A program made the translations under genes and the position numbers. From positions 4,030,001 to 4,094,000 of the forward strand of contig NC_009614.1 of NCBI RefSeq assembly GCF_000012825.1: a stretch of 64,000 bases of DNA, written 5' to 3'. How positions within the stretch are numbered: position 1 is the first letter of the stretch; each line of letters starts with the position of its first letter. Below, piece after piece: positions 16,340 through 25,868 of the stretch. The notes under the pieces were generated by a model, which saw only the letters and a list, made by a program, of their open reading frames with translations, was not told where the DNA came from and did no database searches. The stretch comes from Phocaeicola vulgatus ATCC 8482. GTDB lineage: Bacteria > Bacteroidota > Bacteroidia > Bacteroidales > Bacteroidaceae.

Positions 16340-16930
16340 TTACCATGTTGTTCCTTGGAATACACTACTTTCGTTATAGGGAACCAGATATCCGTTCATT
16401 GTCAGCGTATTGCCTGAGAAATTTGGATTTATAGTAACACTGGCCTGATTGGTTCCGCCAGTCAGTACAATGGAAACGGTGGCCGAAACGGCAATCCCAT
16501 TAATTCCATAATTATAGTACACATTACCGTCTTTATCCTGGCGCATACTTATTCCGTTCACATTTCCCTGAACCGTGACACCTCCCAAGCCGTTCGGGCT
16601 CCAGTTATACACAAAATTAGTAAAGGCGGTCTGAATAATACCTTGCCCATCGTTTACTTCCACATAATTCGTGTTAGAGGAAACAAAACGCATTATTCCA
16701 TTACGGAATACAACGTTATCAGCTTCTAATACAAAAGAACCGTTTTTTAAAGCATTAATTGCTTGGACGTAGGATACAGAGTCCTGCTGAGCTTCCAAGG
16801 CTTTCTTTTCCTGACGTTCTTTCTTCCATGCTTCGCGTTTAGCGTCTTCTCTTTGTTTTCTGGTTTGTGCATTTGTCACTCCGCTGAAGCAAACAAGTAA
16901 CAATGCGGCTAAAAATAATACTTTTTTCAT
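16340..16930 (-). CDS. DUF4251 family secreted protein
   Basis: 196 residues: signal peptide (MKKVLFLAALLLVCFSGVTNA), a charged helical stretch (RKQREDAKREAWKKERQEKK), then the beta-rich DUF4251 domain (FVLEADNVVFRNG, NPNFSGNTLTMNGYLVP). This is a Bacteroidales-specific periplasmic or surface family of unknown function. It is a single gene ended by the shared terminator. Confidence 0.85.
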   Translation of the reverse strand: MKKVLFLAALLLVCFSGVTNAQTRKQREDAKREAWKKERQEKKALEAQQDSVSYVQAINALKNGSFVLEADNVVFRNGIMRFVSSNTNYVEVNDGQGIIQTAFTNFVYNWSPNGLGGVTVQGNVNGISMRQDKDGNVYYNYGINGIAVSATVSIVLTGGTNQASVTINPNFSGNTLTMNGYLVPYNESSVFQGTTW

Positions 16931-17044
16931 AATTAAGCTGTTTAGTAAATCAATAATATCTTTTGAATATTCTGATAACTAAAACAGCCTTAACCATGAA
17001 TTGTTTAACGAATATGTGAATTTATATAACGATAACGTTTGTAT

Positions 17045-17932
17045 TTAATCTATAAAGCGTCGGGTTAGATTTTCAAACTCATCAATACGCCGGTCACGGA
17101 GGAAAGGCCACCAGCGACGAACATTCTCACTACGGGTCATATCCAGTTCCACTACCATATTTTCTTCATCCATATTGTTGGCTTGTGCCAGTATTTCTCC
17201 TTGAGGACCTGCCACGAAGCTATTACCCCAAAATTGGATACCATTAGTCTGACCGGAAGGATCGGGCTCATGTCCTACACGGTTCACGGCGATAACCGGC
17301 AGACCGTTTGCCACGGCATGTCCACGCTGCACGGTTACCCATGCACCTAGTTGACGGATTTTCTCTTCTTGAGTGTCTGTGCTTTCCCAACCTATAGCTG
17401 TAGGGTATATAAGAATTTCAGCACCTTTCAGTGCCATCAGCCGTGCACCTTCGGGATACCATTGGTCCCAGCAGACTTGTACACCTAGTTTTCCCAGTGA
17501 TGTCTGAATAGGTTCAAATCCCAGGTCACCGGGAGTAAAATAGAATTTCTCATAATAGGCGGGATCATCGGGAATATGCATTTTGCGGTATTTCCCTGCT
17601 ATACTGCCATCTTTGTCAAAAACGACGGCTGTATTGTGATATAGCCCCGGAGCACGCTTCTCGAATAACGAAGTAACCAGTACAATACCGTATCCGGCAG
17701 CCAACTCACTGTAGAAGCCGGTAGAAGGACCGGGAACCGGTTCTGCCAAATCAAACATATCCGTATCTTCTGTCTGACAGAAGTAAGGGGTGTTGTGCAA
17801 CTCCTGCAATACAACCAGCTGTGCACCTGCTGCCGCCACCTGTTCTATATTGTGGTGCAGTTTGCTCAAATTGTGACGGATATCATTAGTGCATGTCTGT
17901 TGGATAATTCCTACTTTAATCGTTCTTTTCAT
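17045..17932 (-). CDS. aguB: N-carbamoylputrescine amidase
   Basis: 295 residues from ATG 17932 (MKRTIKVGIIQQ); the frame extends upstream to 17980 but would run into the aguA stop. A nitrilase-superfamily enzyme with the catalytic triad Glu44 (LQELHNTPYF), Lys117 (GKYRKMHIPDDP) and Cys154 (VQVCWDQWYPE). It splits N-carbamoylputrescine to putrescine, CO2 and ammonia. It follows agmatine deiminase by 11 bases, so the two make the agmatine-to-putrescine route. Confidence 0.95.
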   Translation of the reverse strand: MKRTIKVGIIQQTCTNDIRHNLSKLHHNIEQVAAAGAQLVVLQELHNTPYFCQTEDTDMFDLAEPVPGPSTGFYSELAAGYGIVLVTSLFEKRAPGLYHNTAVVFDKDGSIAGKYRKMHIPDDPAYYEKFYFTPGDLGFEPIQTSLGKLGVQVCWDQWYPEGARLMALKGAEILIYPTAIGWESTDTQEEKIRQLGAWVTVQRGHAVANGLPVIAVNRVGHEPDPSGQTNGIQFWGNSFVAGPQGEILAQANNMDEENMVVELDMTRSENVRRWWPFLRDRRIDEFENLTRRFID

Positions 17933-17943
17933 ACATATATTTA

Positions 17944-18975
17944 TTAATATACACCTTCGGGATATTGCATGGTGACGCAATGCAGCGAGCCATGTTGCTT
18001 TATTAAAGCAGTGCAGTCAATACCTACTATCTCTCTTCCGGGAAATGCTTCAGCCAATACTTCTTTGGCGCGCATATCATTCACAGAATCAGCATAAGTA
18101 GGATAAAGCACAGCTTCATTCATTATCAGGAAATTGGCATAAGTTGCCGGCAAGCGATGATATTCCTCATCATAAACAGCACTTGCCATAGGTAGCGGAA
18201 GCAGACGGTATGGCCTGCCGTCCAAAGTACGGAACGCTTTTAGTTCTTCTTCCATCATTGCCAGTTCCTTATAGTGTTCATCTTTTTCATTGGTGCACTT
18301 TACATACACAATGGTATCATCCGGACAGAAACGTGCCAATGTGTCCACATGGCTGTCTGTATCATCACCTGCCAGATAACCGTGTTTCAACCATAGAACC
18401 TGTTTTAAGTTAAATGTTTCTTTTAGAAAATCCTCCACTTCCTGTCGGTTCATTTCATTTCTGTTTTTAGCCAGCAAACATTGCTCTGTAGTCAGCAGGC
18501 TTCCTTTCCCATCACTTTCTATGGAACCTCCTTCTAAAATAAAATTCCGGCAGAAAACATATTCACCTTTCAGAACAGGATGGTGAAAATACAGTTCGTT
18601 ATTAATCTGGTTATCATAATTTGCGGCAAACTTCATTCCCCAGCCATTAAAACAGAAATCCAGCAGCAGGGGAGTAGCGTCTTCTTTCAACAGGGTGATA
18701 AAAGCATGATCGCGTGCCCAAGTATCATTTGTGTTGATTTTTGATGTGACTAGTTTTTGGATATCAGCTCCATAATTATCTATACTATCTCTTATGGAAT
18801 CGGGGTCTGGAGCCACAATCAACAAACTCTGACGTTTCAAAACCTCATAAGCTATCTTAAGAAAACAGTCATTCACTTCGTCCAACATGTATGCCCAGTC
18901 TGTGTCTTTATGGGGCCACGTTAGTTGAATCAAACTTTGTTTATGCCATTCGGCGGGTAAATAGGACATATTCAT
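17944..18975 (-). CDS. aguA: Agmatine deiminase
   Basis: 343 residues from ATG 18975 (MNMSYLPAEWHKQ). The GTG-led extension at 18996 overlaps a -7 promoter box, so it is not the start. Family signs: WPHKDTDW (20-27), NDTWARDHAF (83-92), GDDTDSHVDT with His209, and the catalytic Cys333 in HGSLHCVTMQYP. It belongs to the peptidyl-arginine-deiminase superfamily and converts agmatine to N-carbamoylputrescine, the substrate of the next gene. Cytoplasmic. Confidence 0.95.
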   Translation of the reverse strand: MNMSYLPAEWHKQSLIQLTWPHKDTDWAYMLDEVNDCFLKIAYEVLKRQSLLIVAPDPDSIRDSIDNYGADIQKLVTSKINTNDTWARDHAFITLLKEDATPLLLDFCFNGWGMKFAANYDNQINNELYFHHPVLKGEYVFCRNFILEGGSIESDGKGSLLTTEQCLLAKNRNEMNRQEVEDFLKETFNLKQVLWLKHGYLAGDDTDSHVDTLARFCPDDTIVYVKCTNEKDEHYKELAMMEEELKAFRTLDGRPYRLLPLPMASAVYDEEYHRLPATYANFLIMNEAVLYPTYADSVNDMRAKEVLAEAFPGREIVGIDCTALIKQHGSLHCVTMQYPEGVY

Positions 18976-18993
18976 ATTTTTAAATTTACTTCG

Positions 18994-19001
18994 CAAAGAT
19001 A
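18994..19001 (-). promoter_or_regulatory. -7 box of the aguA-aguB operon
   Basis: The minus strand reads TATCTTTG, 18 bases before ATG 18975. No clear -33 element. Confidence 0.5.
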
Positions 19002-19023
19002 TGAAATAAACTTTATAGGTTAA

Positions 19024-22000
19024 TTAGTCATCGCTTCGTTTTTGTAACGAGCTTTTCCGTCTTTTCCATAAGAACCAGCGGAACAGTTCATCCCAAGTAT
19101 TGAAATCTTTTTTATACATGAGACCTACTCCTTGAGTGGTCAGGGTAGATTTAGTAAAATAGCGGTCATTGGTCTGATTATACCCTCTCAAACGGAAATC
19201 TCCGTTTTTTGTCAATAACCATATCGCTTCAAAGTCTCCTACGAAGTTGCTATTTGCCATCACATTCTCCTTATAGCCGAAGTTTCCATTTATCATCAGC
19301 CTGTTATTCAATAACCTGCCGGACAACATAGCTTCTGCTTCCACATCTGTCCAACCTTTTTCACCGGTACTCAGGTTGGCGCCTATATTCCAGTTTTTAT
19401 TGCCCATCCATTGGGACAACATATTGTTCAGCTGACCGGAAAGTGTACTGAAGGCTAAAGAACTGGTCGCATTAGAGGATTGGTCATTATTGGCATAATC
19501 ATAGGTGTAGAACTTACCAATTCCCAGCAAATAAATAATCTGTGTATTCATTTGTTCTTCCGTACTGGTAGCACTACGTACCAATTCCCGGTCTTCCTCG
19601 CTTACAGTGGGCAGTTCCAAATCGAATTTAATATCCGGATTGGATAAATTTCCAGTCAGATTCATCAGACAGTTTACCTTCACCGTACCTTGGTTGCGCG
19701 AGGGATCTACTACCAAATCACTTAAAGAAGCAGAATTAACCGTGTATACCGCCTGTAAATCAAGATTCGCCTGATAAGGGTCACCTGAGAAAGTCACCGT
19801 GCCACCTGATTTCAAGGTAAAGTCCTTGCGTATTACTTCCTGCATGCTTAGTTTATACATACCTTGATCTATGACATAGCTACCGAACATACGGAAATCA
19901 CCTTTATTGAAAAAATTCACTTGCAGGTTTCCATTTCCGGTTGCTGTAATATTATCTCCCGCTACAGGATCCATGATAATTTTCATGGTAGCGCTGGGAG
20001 TTGCTTCTATCAACATGTTGATGCGGAGATCCATAGGAGGTCCGTCGTCCTCTTTAGTCTTACGCACATTAGAGTGGTGGTAAAGATTGGTTTCCACATT
20101 ATCGTGAATGCGCTTGGGGGTTTTGTCTACAAAAGTGATAAACTGATTGCTCGCTGCTTCCGTGGTTACTCCGGTTATATAAGTGAAGCTGGTATTGTTG
20201 CCTGTGGTCAGTGAAGCGTCCACTGTCATCGCATTATTTCCACCATCCAGTACCACATTTCCTGTACCATATACTTTTCCGTAAAAAGGCATATTCCCGG
20301 CTTCGTAGGTATTGTACATCAACAGGTTGTTGCCTCGTATATTGAAATGGTACATCAGATTTTTCAGCTTTGTGTGATGCAGATAACCATTTACCAGTCC
20401 GTCATGTCCCTCACGGTCATAGACTTTTACATTCCTGAAATCCAGACTGCCCGAAGATATATGTATGGAGTCATCCCGGATTTGGAAATAGGTGTTCAAC
20501 ACATCAATTTTAGCATCCATTTTGGCCCTCACTTCACCTTCCAGATCCAAATGCTTGAAATCGCCATATAAACGGACATTTCCGTTGACACGGCCATTTA
20601 TTTCACTGAAAATTCCTTCTATAAAAGGTTGTAAGAATCCCAGATTGGTACTATCTGCCCGAATCGACAGATCAAGACCTTTTAACTTGGGAGAGACATA
20701 CCCTGTCACATGAGTGGAGGAAATTCCTTTTTCCGCTATTTGGGCATCCAGTCGTACTCCGCCCAATTCCTTATCCCATACACCTGCAATGTCGGCTTCT
20801 CCTAATAAAGAACGGTTCAGACAGAATTTGTGCACATTCAGACGGGTCCGCATCACCGGGTTCTTCATGACACTTTTCAGATGAACCTTTCCGGTTACAA
20901 GTCCGCCGAACTCTACATCGTCAAACTGCACAATATCCAGTACATAGTCCAGCTTGATATTTCTCAAATCCACCCGGCAGGAATCACTTTCCTTCTTGGT
21001 CAGTTTACCATCTATCCTTAAATATTGGTCCTCATGTTCAAACAGGAAATTGTCAATGAATACGCGTCCCGAATCTATGGCGATATGCGAGGGATGAATG
21101 TTCCATACCGTATCATTCAGCACTACTTTTGTGGGCTGTATGTTTATATCTGCCTGAAGAATAGGGTGGGGACCTTCCGTTTTGAAGAAACGGGTATCGG
21201 CGGCAAATTTACCACCGTAAGTCACATCAGTATTGTTCCCCCAGTTAATTGTTGTTTCCAAATGATCGTTTTTGGCATTGGCTTCCACCGAGAAGTTAAG
21301 CATTGCACCACTTTTCATCAGCATACCGCCTCGCAGTGAACATTTGAACCGGTCAGAAGGATTCTCACAAAATAAAACGCCCGAATCATAACGTGTTCCA
21401 TTGTATCTGAATTCCGGAAAATGTCCTTCTACGTGCAACTTTTCCTCGCCGTCGTTAAAATATCCTTTTAAAGATGCCGGCAGGTATAATTCCAATGGAA
21501 TCTGAAATAATTTGGATAGCACTTCGGCATTTTCCAGGCAGATATCAAACTGGAAGTTATTGTGAGGCTCAGGCATATTATCCTTTATAGTCAGTAAGGA
21601 CGGAATATAGCGTTGTACCGTCTTTACCACGCTGGCCGGAATGGTGTGGTAGGAATAGTCACCTCGTATCACCGCTGTCATGAAGGATGAATTTATGCGC
21701 AACTCTTTTTCACCGCTTACCTGTCCGGCTGTAATAGTCAGATTGTCAAGGAAACACCCTCCTTCATCGGGAGCGTTTAATTGCAGGCTGTCCAATGAAA
21801 TGCGCCCGTTCATGTCGTCAATGGATTTGCCGGTGAAATCAGCAGTGAGGCCCAGTGAAATACTGGCATTCTCATATTTGTCCGACAGATGGAGGTCGTG
21901 AGGGCGCAGGTTCTTTACGGATGCCTTCAGGTTAAAGTCAGGGATTGTTTTGGCAACATTGAAATTACCGTCTATCTGGACAGAACCGTTTGCGTCGTCC

Positions 22001-23484
22001 ATGGATAAGCGCCCGTTAAAGCCTCCGTCCTTATATACGCCATCCAACATGATATTTTCATATTGATATTGACTATATTCAAAGGAAGATATGATTCCTT
22101 TGATGTATGATTCCGGATATCGGTTCTTATAGTTGAAACCTTTCAGTTCCACATTGAAATCCACCTTGCCGAATTTCTTTTCCTGATTAAGTAATTTTCC
22201 CAAATCCAGGTCTGCACTCGCCACACTACCCGAATAGGTTCTGCTCATACTTTGTTCATCAATGCTCATCATCACGTCCGTTTTCACCATGCCTGCCCCT
22301 GTATGGAACAAGCCTGTCAGTGTGAGATCATGCAGATAGCCCGCCGCTTCCCCGTTAAAACGAATATAGTCCAAACGTTGCAAAATGGGAGGAACCTTTC
22401 CCGTCAGGTTCGTCATCAGAACGTTTATGCCCTCTTTTGTCATGGTCAAGTTACCCAGTTTGCCGTAAATGTACATATCCATGCCTGCATCCCAGTTACT
22501 TAAGGCAGCTTCCCCTGCAATCATCAATCCGTGGTGGTTAGTCAGCCGCAGGGTGGGGCAGTCCAAATGTTTGCCGTGACCGGAGAAAACTAGATTTAGA
22601 TCCAACGGTTCTTCAAAGCGTGACAAGGCAGGCACAAAAGGAGCCAAATCTTTCAGTATAACGGAAGCCTTCAAAGAGCCGTCATATCTTATATTTTCTG
22701 TCATTTGGGGCAATTCGGGCAGGCTGTCATACTTCAAGGTCAGACTGTCTATCTTTAAAGCAGTATTTGAAAGCTCCACTCCAAAATCCTTAATATCCAA
22801 ACGTTTATTGTTGGCTGTAACTTTCATGGCGAACTTCTGCAATGAAAAACCACATTGTTCGTCAAAGCTGACCCGCCGGATGGCGGCATTCAACGAGTCG
22901 CTGCGCAATGCCTTCAGTGAAAGCGTTGCAGCGAGATTCTTCACCGATAGATGATGGGCATTGAACTTACCGGGAGTTTCCGGTTCCGATAATATATCGT
23001 ATGTCACTCTGCCACGCCTTATCAGCACGGAATTAATTCGTAAATCCAAATTAGATTTTGTTTTAACCGTATCTTTGGACGCGAAAGCGTCTAACACAAA
23101 CTGGAAATTAGGGGCAGATTCCGGAGTTTCCCGGTTCAAATTGACCGTAAATCCAAAAAGCTGGACACTGCTGATGGTGACTTTACCGTTCAATAAAGGC
23201 AGAAGGTCGAATTTTGCCGATAAGCGGGCTACTTTCAGCATCTCCTGGTTCTTCCGGTCATGCAAAAGGACATCTTCCACAATGATACGGTTCAGCAAAC
23301 CCATATCAATCCGTCCTACAGAAACCTCCGTATTCAGTATGTTTTTTAATTCCTTAGTTACAAAAACAGATAATTTGCCCTGAACATACGGTATGTTCAG
23401 CAGCACAATTATTCCCAGGTAGACACCAATCAGTGTACCTAGCAGAATACGCACAGTGTATTTAAGACTCTTACTAGAAATCAT
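19024..23484 (-). CDS. tamB: TamB-like translocation and assembly protein
   Basis: 1486 residues: one N-terminal membrane anchor (about 9-31), a long AsmA/TamB-type beta-helical body and a C-terminal DUF490/TamB domain (about 1130-1470: GNLQVNFFNKGDFRMFGSYV, FTLKSGGTVTFSGDPYQANL, LDLQAVYTV). Proteins of this family bridge inner and outer membranes and move phospholipids or help assemble outer membrane proteins. No TamA gene is adjacent. The ATG lies directly at the base of a 15-bp inverted repeat covering the promoter. The stop is 28 bases upstream of the aguA -7 box. Confidence 0.93.
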   Translation of the reverse strand: MISSKSLKYTVRILLGTLIGVYLGIIVLLNIPYVQGKLSVFVTKELKNILNTEVSVGRIDMGLLNRIIVEDVLLHDRKNQEMLKVARLSAKFDLLPLLNGKVTISSVQLFGFTVNLNRETPESAPNFQFVLDAFASKDTVKTKSNLDLRINSVLIRRGRVTYDILSEPETPGKFNAHHLSVKNLAATLSLKALRSDSLNAAIRRVSFDEQCGFSLQKFAMKVTANNKRLDIKDFGVELSNTALKIDSLTLKYDSLPELPQMTENIRYDGSLKASVILKDLAPFVPALSRFEEPLDLNLVFSGHGKHLDCPTLRLTNHHGLMIAGEAALSNWDAGMDMYIYGKLGNLTMTKEGINVLMTNLTGKVPPILQRLDYIRFNGEAAGYLHDLTLTGLFHTGAGMVKTDVMMSIDEQSMSRTYSGSVASADLDLGKLLNQEKKFGKVDFNVELKGFNYKNRYPESYIKGIISSFEYSQYQYENIMLDGVYKDGGFNGRLSMDDANGSVQIDGNFNVAKTIPDFNLKASVKNLRPHDLHLSDKYENASISLGLTADFTGKSIDDMNGRISLDSLQLNAPDEGGCFLDNLTITAGQVSGEKELRINSSFMTAVIRGDYSYHTIPASVVKTVQRYIPSLLTIKDNMPEPHNNFQFDICLENAEVLSKLFQIPLELYLPASLKGYFNDGEEKLHVEGHFPEFRYNGTRYDSGVLFCENPSDRFKCSLRGGMLMKSGAMLNFSVEANAKNDHLETTINWGNNTDVTYGGKFAADTRFFKTEGPHPILQADINIQPTKVVLNDTVWNIHPSHIAIDSGRVFIDNFLFEHEDQYLRIDGKLTKKESDSCRVDLRNIKLDYVLDIVQFDDVEFGGLVTGKVHLKSVMKNPVMRTRLNVHKFCLNRSLLGEADIAGVWDKELGGVRLDAQIAEKGISSTHVTGYVSPKLKGLDLSIRADSTNLGFLQPFIEGIFSEINGRVNGNVRLYGDFKHLDLEGEVRAKMDAKIDVLNTYFQIRDDSIHISSGSLDFRNVKVYDREGHDGLVNGYLHHTKLKNLMYHFNIRGNNLLMYNTYEAGNMPFYGKVYGTGNVVLDGGNNAMTVDASLTTGNNTSFTYITGVTTEAASNQFITFVDKTPKRIHDNVETNLYHHSNVRKTKEDDGPPMDLRINMLIEATPSATMKIIMDPVAGDNITATGNGNLQVNFFNKGDFRMFGSYVIDQGMYKLSMQEVIRKDFTLKSGGTVTFSGDPYQANLDLQAVYTVNSASLSDLVVDPSRNQGTVKVNCLMNLTGNLSNPDIKFDLELPTVSEEDRELVRSATSTEEQMNTQIIYLLGIGKFYTYDYANNDQSSNATSSLAFSTLSGQLNNMLSQWMGNKNWNIGANLSTGEKGWTDVEAEAMLSGRLLNNRLMINGNFGYKENVMANSNFVGDFEAIWLLTKNGDFRLRGYNQTNDRYFTKSTLTTQGVGLMYKKDFNTWDELFRWFLWKRRKSSLQKRSDD

Positions 23485-23485
23485 T

Positions 23486-23540
23486 GTTTATTTTGGGCTA
23501 ACAAAAATACGAATAACGTATGACGTAGCCCAAAATAAAC
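23486..23540 (-). promoter_or_regulatory. tamB promoter inside a 15-bp inverted repeat
   Basis: GTTTATTTTGGGCTA (23486-23500) and TAGCCCAAAATAAAC (23526-23540) are exact complements, separated by 25 bases. On the minus strand TTTG (23534-23531), a 21-base spacer and TATTTTTG (23509-23502) form a promoter whose -33 lies in the upstream arm. The downstream arm ends two bases before the tamB ATG. This could be an operator for a dimeric regulator, or an RNA hairpin if transcripts from upstream read through. Confidence 0.7.
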
Positions 23541-23548
23541 GATTTTTT

Positions 23549-24112
23549 TTACTTGTTTTTATGCAATCTTTTCAACTCGAAGGAGAAAATGACACGGAAA
23601 CATCCGATAATAAGGAAAGTGATGGACAGCATATAGAGCACGGTAACAGCACCAAGTCCAGGTTGCCAGATGATAGCCATAGAGCAAAGAATAGCCAGAA
23701 TGCCAAACACCAGATACCACCCCCAGTCCTTTGTGCCATAGCGTTTCAAATCTGTGGAATAGCCACACAATGTAAACCCTCTGAACATCAGCCAGAGAGC
23801 AACAATAAACGGAATCAGTTCCATGCTGACCAACGGATAGAATACCAGATAAATACCTATCAGCAAATCAATAATACCTCCGGCAAGATACCATCCCCAA
23901 CTACTGATTGTTTTTTTGTTTCCGGCAGCAAAAAAAACTTCCAGAACGCCACTGACCAGAATCGAGATACTGAAGATGACACTCAGTGCCACATAACTGC
24001 TCACAGGAGCGAACAATAAGCATAGTGCTACCGCAATGTAGAGCAAGCCCAGCAACAGGGACATCCACCAATTTTTTACAGCGTAGCCTAAGCCACCAAC
24101 TAATTCATTCAT
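23549..24112 (-). CDS. HdeD/DUF308-family membrane protein
   Basis: 187 residues with six evenly spaced membrane segments in three pairs (for example WWMSLLLGLLYIAVALCLLF, VALSVIFSISILVSGVLEVF, WGWYLAGGIIDLLIGIYLVF). This is the HdeD architecture (DUF308), linked with acid resistance in enterobacteria; the role in Bacteroides is not known. It lies upstream of tamB in the same direction, but the tamB promoter between them suggests separate control. Confidence 0.88.
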   Translation of the reverse strand: MNELVGGLGYAVKNWWMSLLLGLLYIAVALCLLFAPVSSYVALSVIFSISILVSGVLEVFFAAGNKKTISSWGWYLAGGIIDLLIGIYLVFYPLVSMELIPFIVALWLMFRGFTLCGYSTDLKRYGTKDWGWYLVFGILAILCSMAIIWQPGLGAVTVLYMLSITFLIIGCFRVIFSFELKRLHKNK

Positions 24113-24305
24113 ATTTGTTAAGTTTTAGGTTATAATTTGAACTAATAACGCCCCCCTTGCAAAAAGGTTTACCTGCAAATACAAAAAAAGTCTTTAAATA
24201 CCGCCGATTGACTTTTAGAACTCAAAAAATATTCCGAACTTTGCACGCTGAAAACCAAATTGATAGTTCTATTTACATTTTGAATAAAAATTGAATAAAA
24301 AAAGA

Positions 24306-25757
24306 ATGAAAGATAACAAAATCCCTTCACCGTTAGTATCCCTTTTACCCGTATTCGTACTTATTTTATTATTGTTTGTCACTATCCGTACATTTGGAAG
24401 TGATGCCTTGTCCGGTGGCAGCCAAGTCTGTCTGCTAGTGGCTACAGCTGTTTGTGTGCTGATAGGTATGGCGGGATTCCGTCGTCCGTGGAAGGACTTC
24501 GAACTGGCTGTCACCAATAATATAGCCGGGGTAAGTACCGCACTTATTATCTTGCTGATCATCGGAGCTTTGTCCGGAGCATGGATGGTCAGCGGTGTAG
24601 TCCCTACATTAATATATTATGGCATACAGGTTATTCATCCTCATTTTTTCCTGGTATCCACTTGCATTATTTGTGCGGTAGTATCTGTCATGACAGGCAG
24701 CTCATGGACTACCATCGCCACTATCGGCATCGCACTGATGGGAATAGGGAAGGCGCAAGGTTTCAGTGAAGGTTGGATTGCAGGTGCGATTATCTCCGGA
24801 GCCTATTTCGGTGATAAAGTTTCTCCGCTTTCGGATACCACCATTCTGGCATCGTCCGTAACGGATACACCGCTGTTCACTCACATCCGTTACTTGATGA
24901 TTACCACCGTTCCATCACTTGTCATCACTTTGATAATCTTTACCATAGCCGGATTGTCACATGAAGCCACTGATACCGGTCATATCGCCGAATACACCCG
25001 TATATTGAGTGATAAGTTCCATATTTCATGGTGGTTGATGATTGTCCCCGTTGTCACAGCGATACTGATTGCACGTAAAGTGCCTTCCATCATCACTCTA
25101 TTTGTTTCTACGGCTCTGGCTACCGTCTTTGCCTTGATTTTCCAGCCCGGACTATTATGCGAAATCGCCGGACAAGGAGTCGAAGGGATTGCCGCCTTGT
25201 TCAAAGGAGGAATGGGAATGCTTTATGGTGGAACCCAATTGGAAACCGGTAATGCGGAAATAAACGAACTGATATCCACTCGCGGAATGGCGGGTATGAT
25301 GAATACCATCTGGCTGATTATCTGCGCCATGTGTTTCGGAGGGGCGATGACAGCCGGAGGAATGCTCGGCAGTATCACTTCTGTCTTTGTACGTTTTACG
25401 AAAAAGCGGGTAGGAATGGTGTCATCCACAGTTGCATCGGGCTTGTTCCTGAATCTTGCTACAGCAGATCAATATATATCCATTATCCTGACGGGTAATA
25501 TGTTTAAAGACATCTATAGTGCAAACGGTTATGAAAGCAAACTGCTGAGCCGCACGACGGAAGATTCTGTTACAGTCACTTCGCCATTGATACCCTGGAA
25601 TACATGCGGTATGACACAGGCTACTATCCTTAGTGTTCCCACCATTGTGTATCTGCCTTACGCATTCTTTAACATTATCAGTCCCTTGATGAGTATCACA
25701 ATTGCTATACTGGGATATAAGATAAAGAAAAAAGCAGAACAGCCGGGCCTGTCATAA
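24306..25757 (+). CDS. nhaC: Na+/H+ antiporter NhaC family
   Basis: 483 residues from ATG 24306 (MKDNKIPSPLVSLLP); a TTG at 24291 adds five residues and is less likely. About eleven to twelve membrane segments; family stretches include TGSSWTTIATIGIALMGIG, AYFGDKVSPLSDTTILASS and NLATADQYISIILTGNMF. It exchanges Na+ for H+ across the inner membrane. NhaC-type Na+/H+ exchange fits functionally with the Na+-pumping NQR operon 6 kb further on, though the two are not linked in one operon. Confidence 0.92.
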   Translation: MKDNKIPSPLVSLLPVFVLILLLFVTIRTFGSDALSGGSQVCLLVATAVCVLIGMAGFRRPWKDFELAVTNNIAGVSTALIILLIIGALSGAWMVSGVVPTLIYYGIQVIHPHFFLVSTCIICAVVSVMTGSSWTTIATIGIALMGIGKAQGFSEGWIAGAIISGAYFGDKVSPLSDTTILASSVTDTPLFTHIRYLMITTVPSLVITLIIFTIAGLSHEATDTGHIAEYTRILSDKFHISWWLMIVPVVTAILIARKVPSIITLFVSTALATVFALIFQPGLLCEIAGQGVEGIAALFKGGMGMLYGGTQLETGNAEINELISTRGMAGMMNTIWLIICAMCFGGAMTAGGMLGSITSVFVRFTKKRVGMVSSTVASGLFLNLATADQYISIILTGNMFKDIYSANGYESKLLSRTTEDSVTVTSPLIPWNTCGMTQATILSVPTIVYLPYAFFNIISPLMSITIAILGYKIKKKAEQPGLS

Positions 25758-25782
25758 TAATGATAGGATCTGATGATTATAT

Positions 25783-25800
25783 ATCTTTCACGTGAAAGAT
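25783..25800. promoter_or_regulatory. 18-bp perfect palindrome ATCTTTCACGTGAAAGAT
   Basis: The palindrome is centred on CACGTG between nhaC and the aminopeptidase gene. It has no loop and no T-run, so it is more like an operator than a terminator. It is 69 bases before ATG 25869. No regulator is known to me for this site. Confidence 0.55.
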
Positions 25801-25868
25801 TAGCAGGGTTCAAAAATAACTTGTACATTTACCCACCCTAATAAATCATTTTATATTTTTACAATAAT

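Noticed and set aside
23456..24019. 187-codon plus-strand frame opposite the DUF308 gene
   Set aside because: Very polar, no family pattern, mirrors the membrane protein codons on the other strand.
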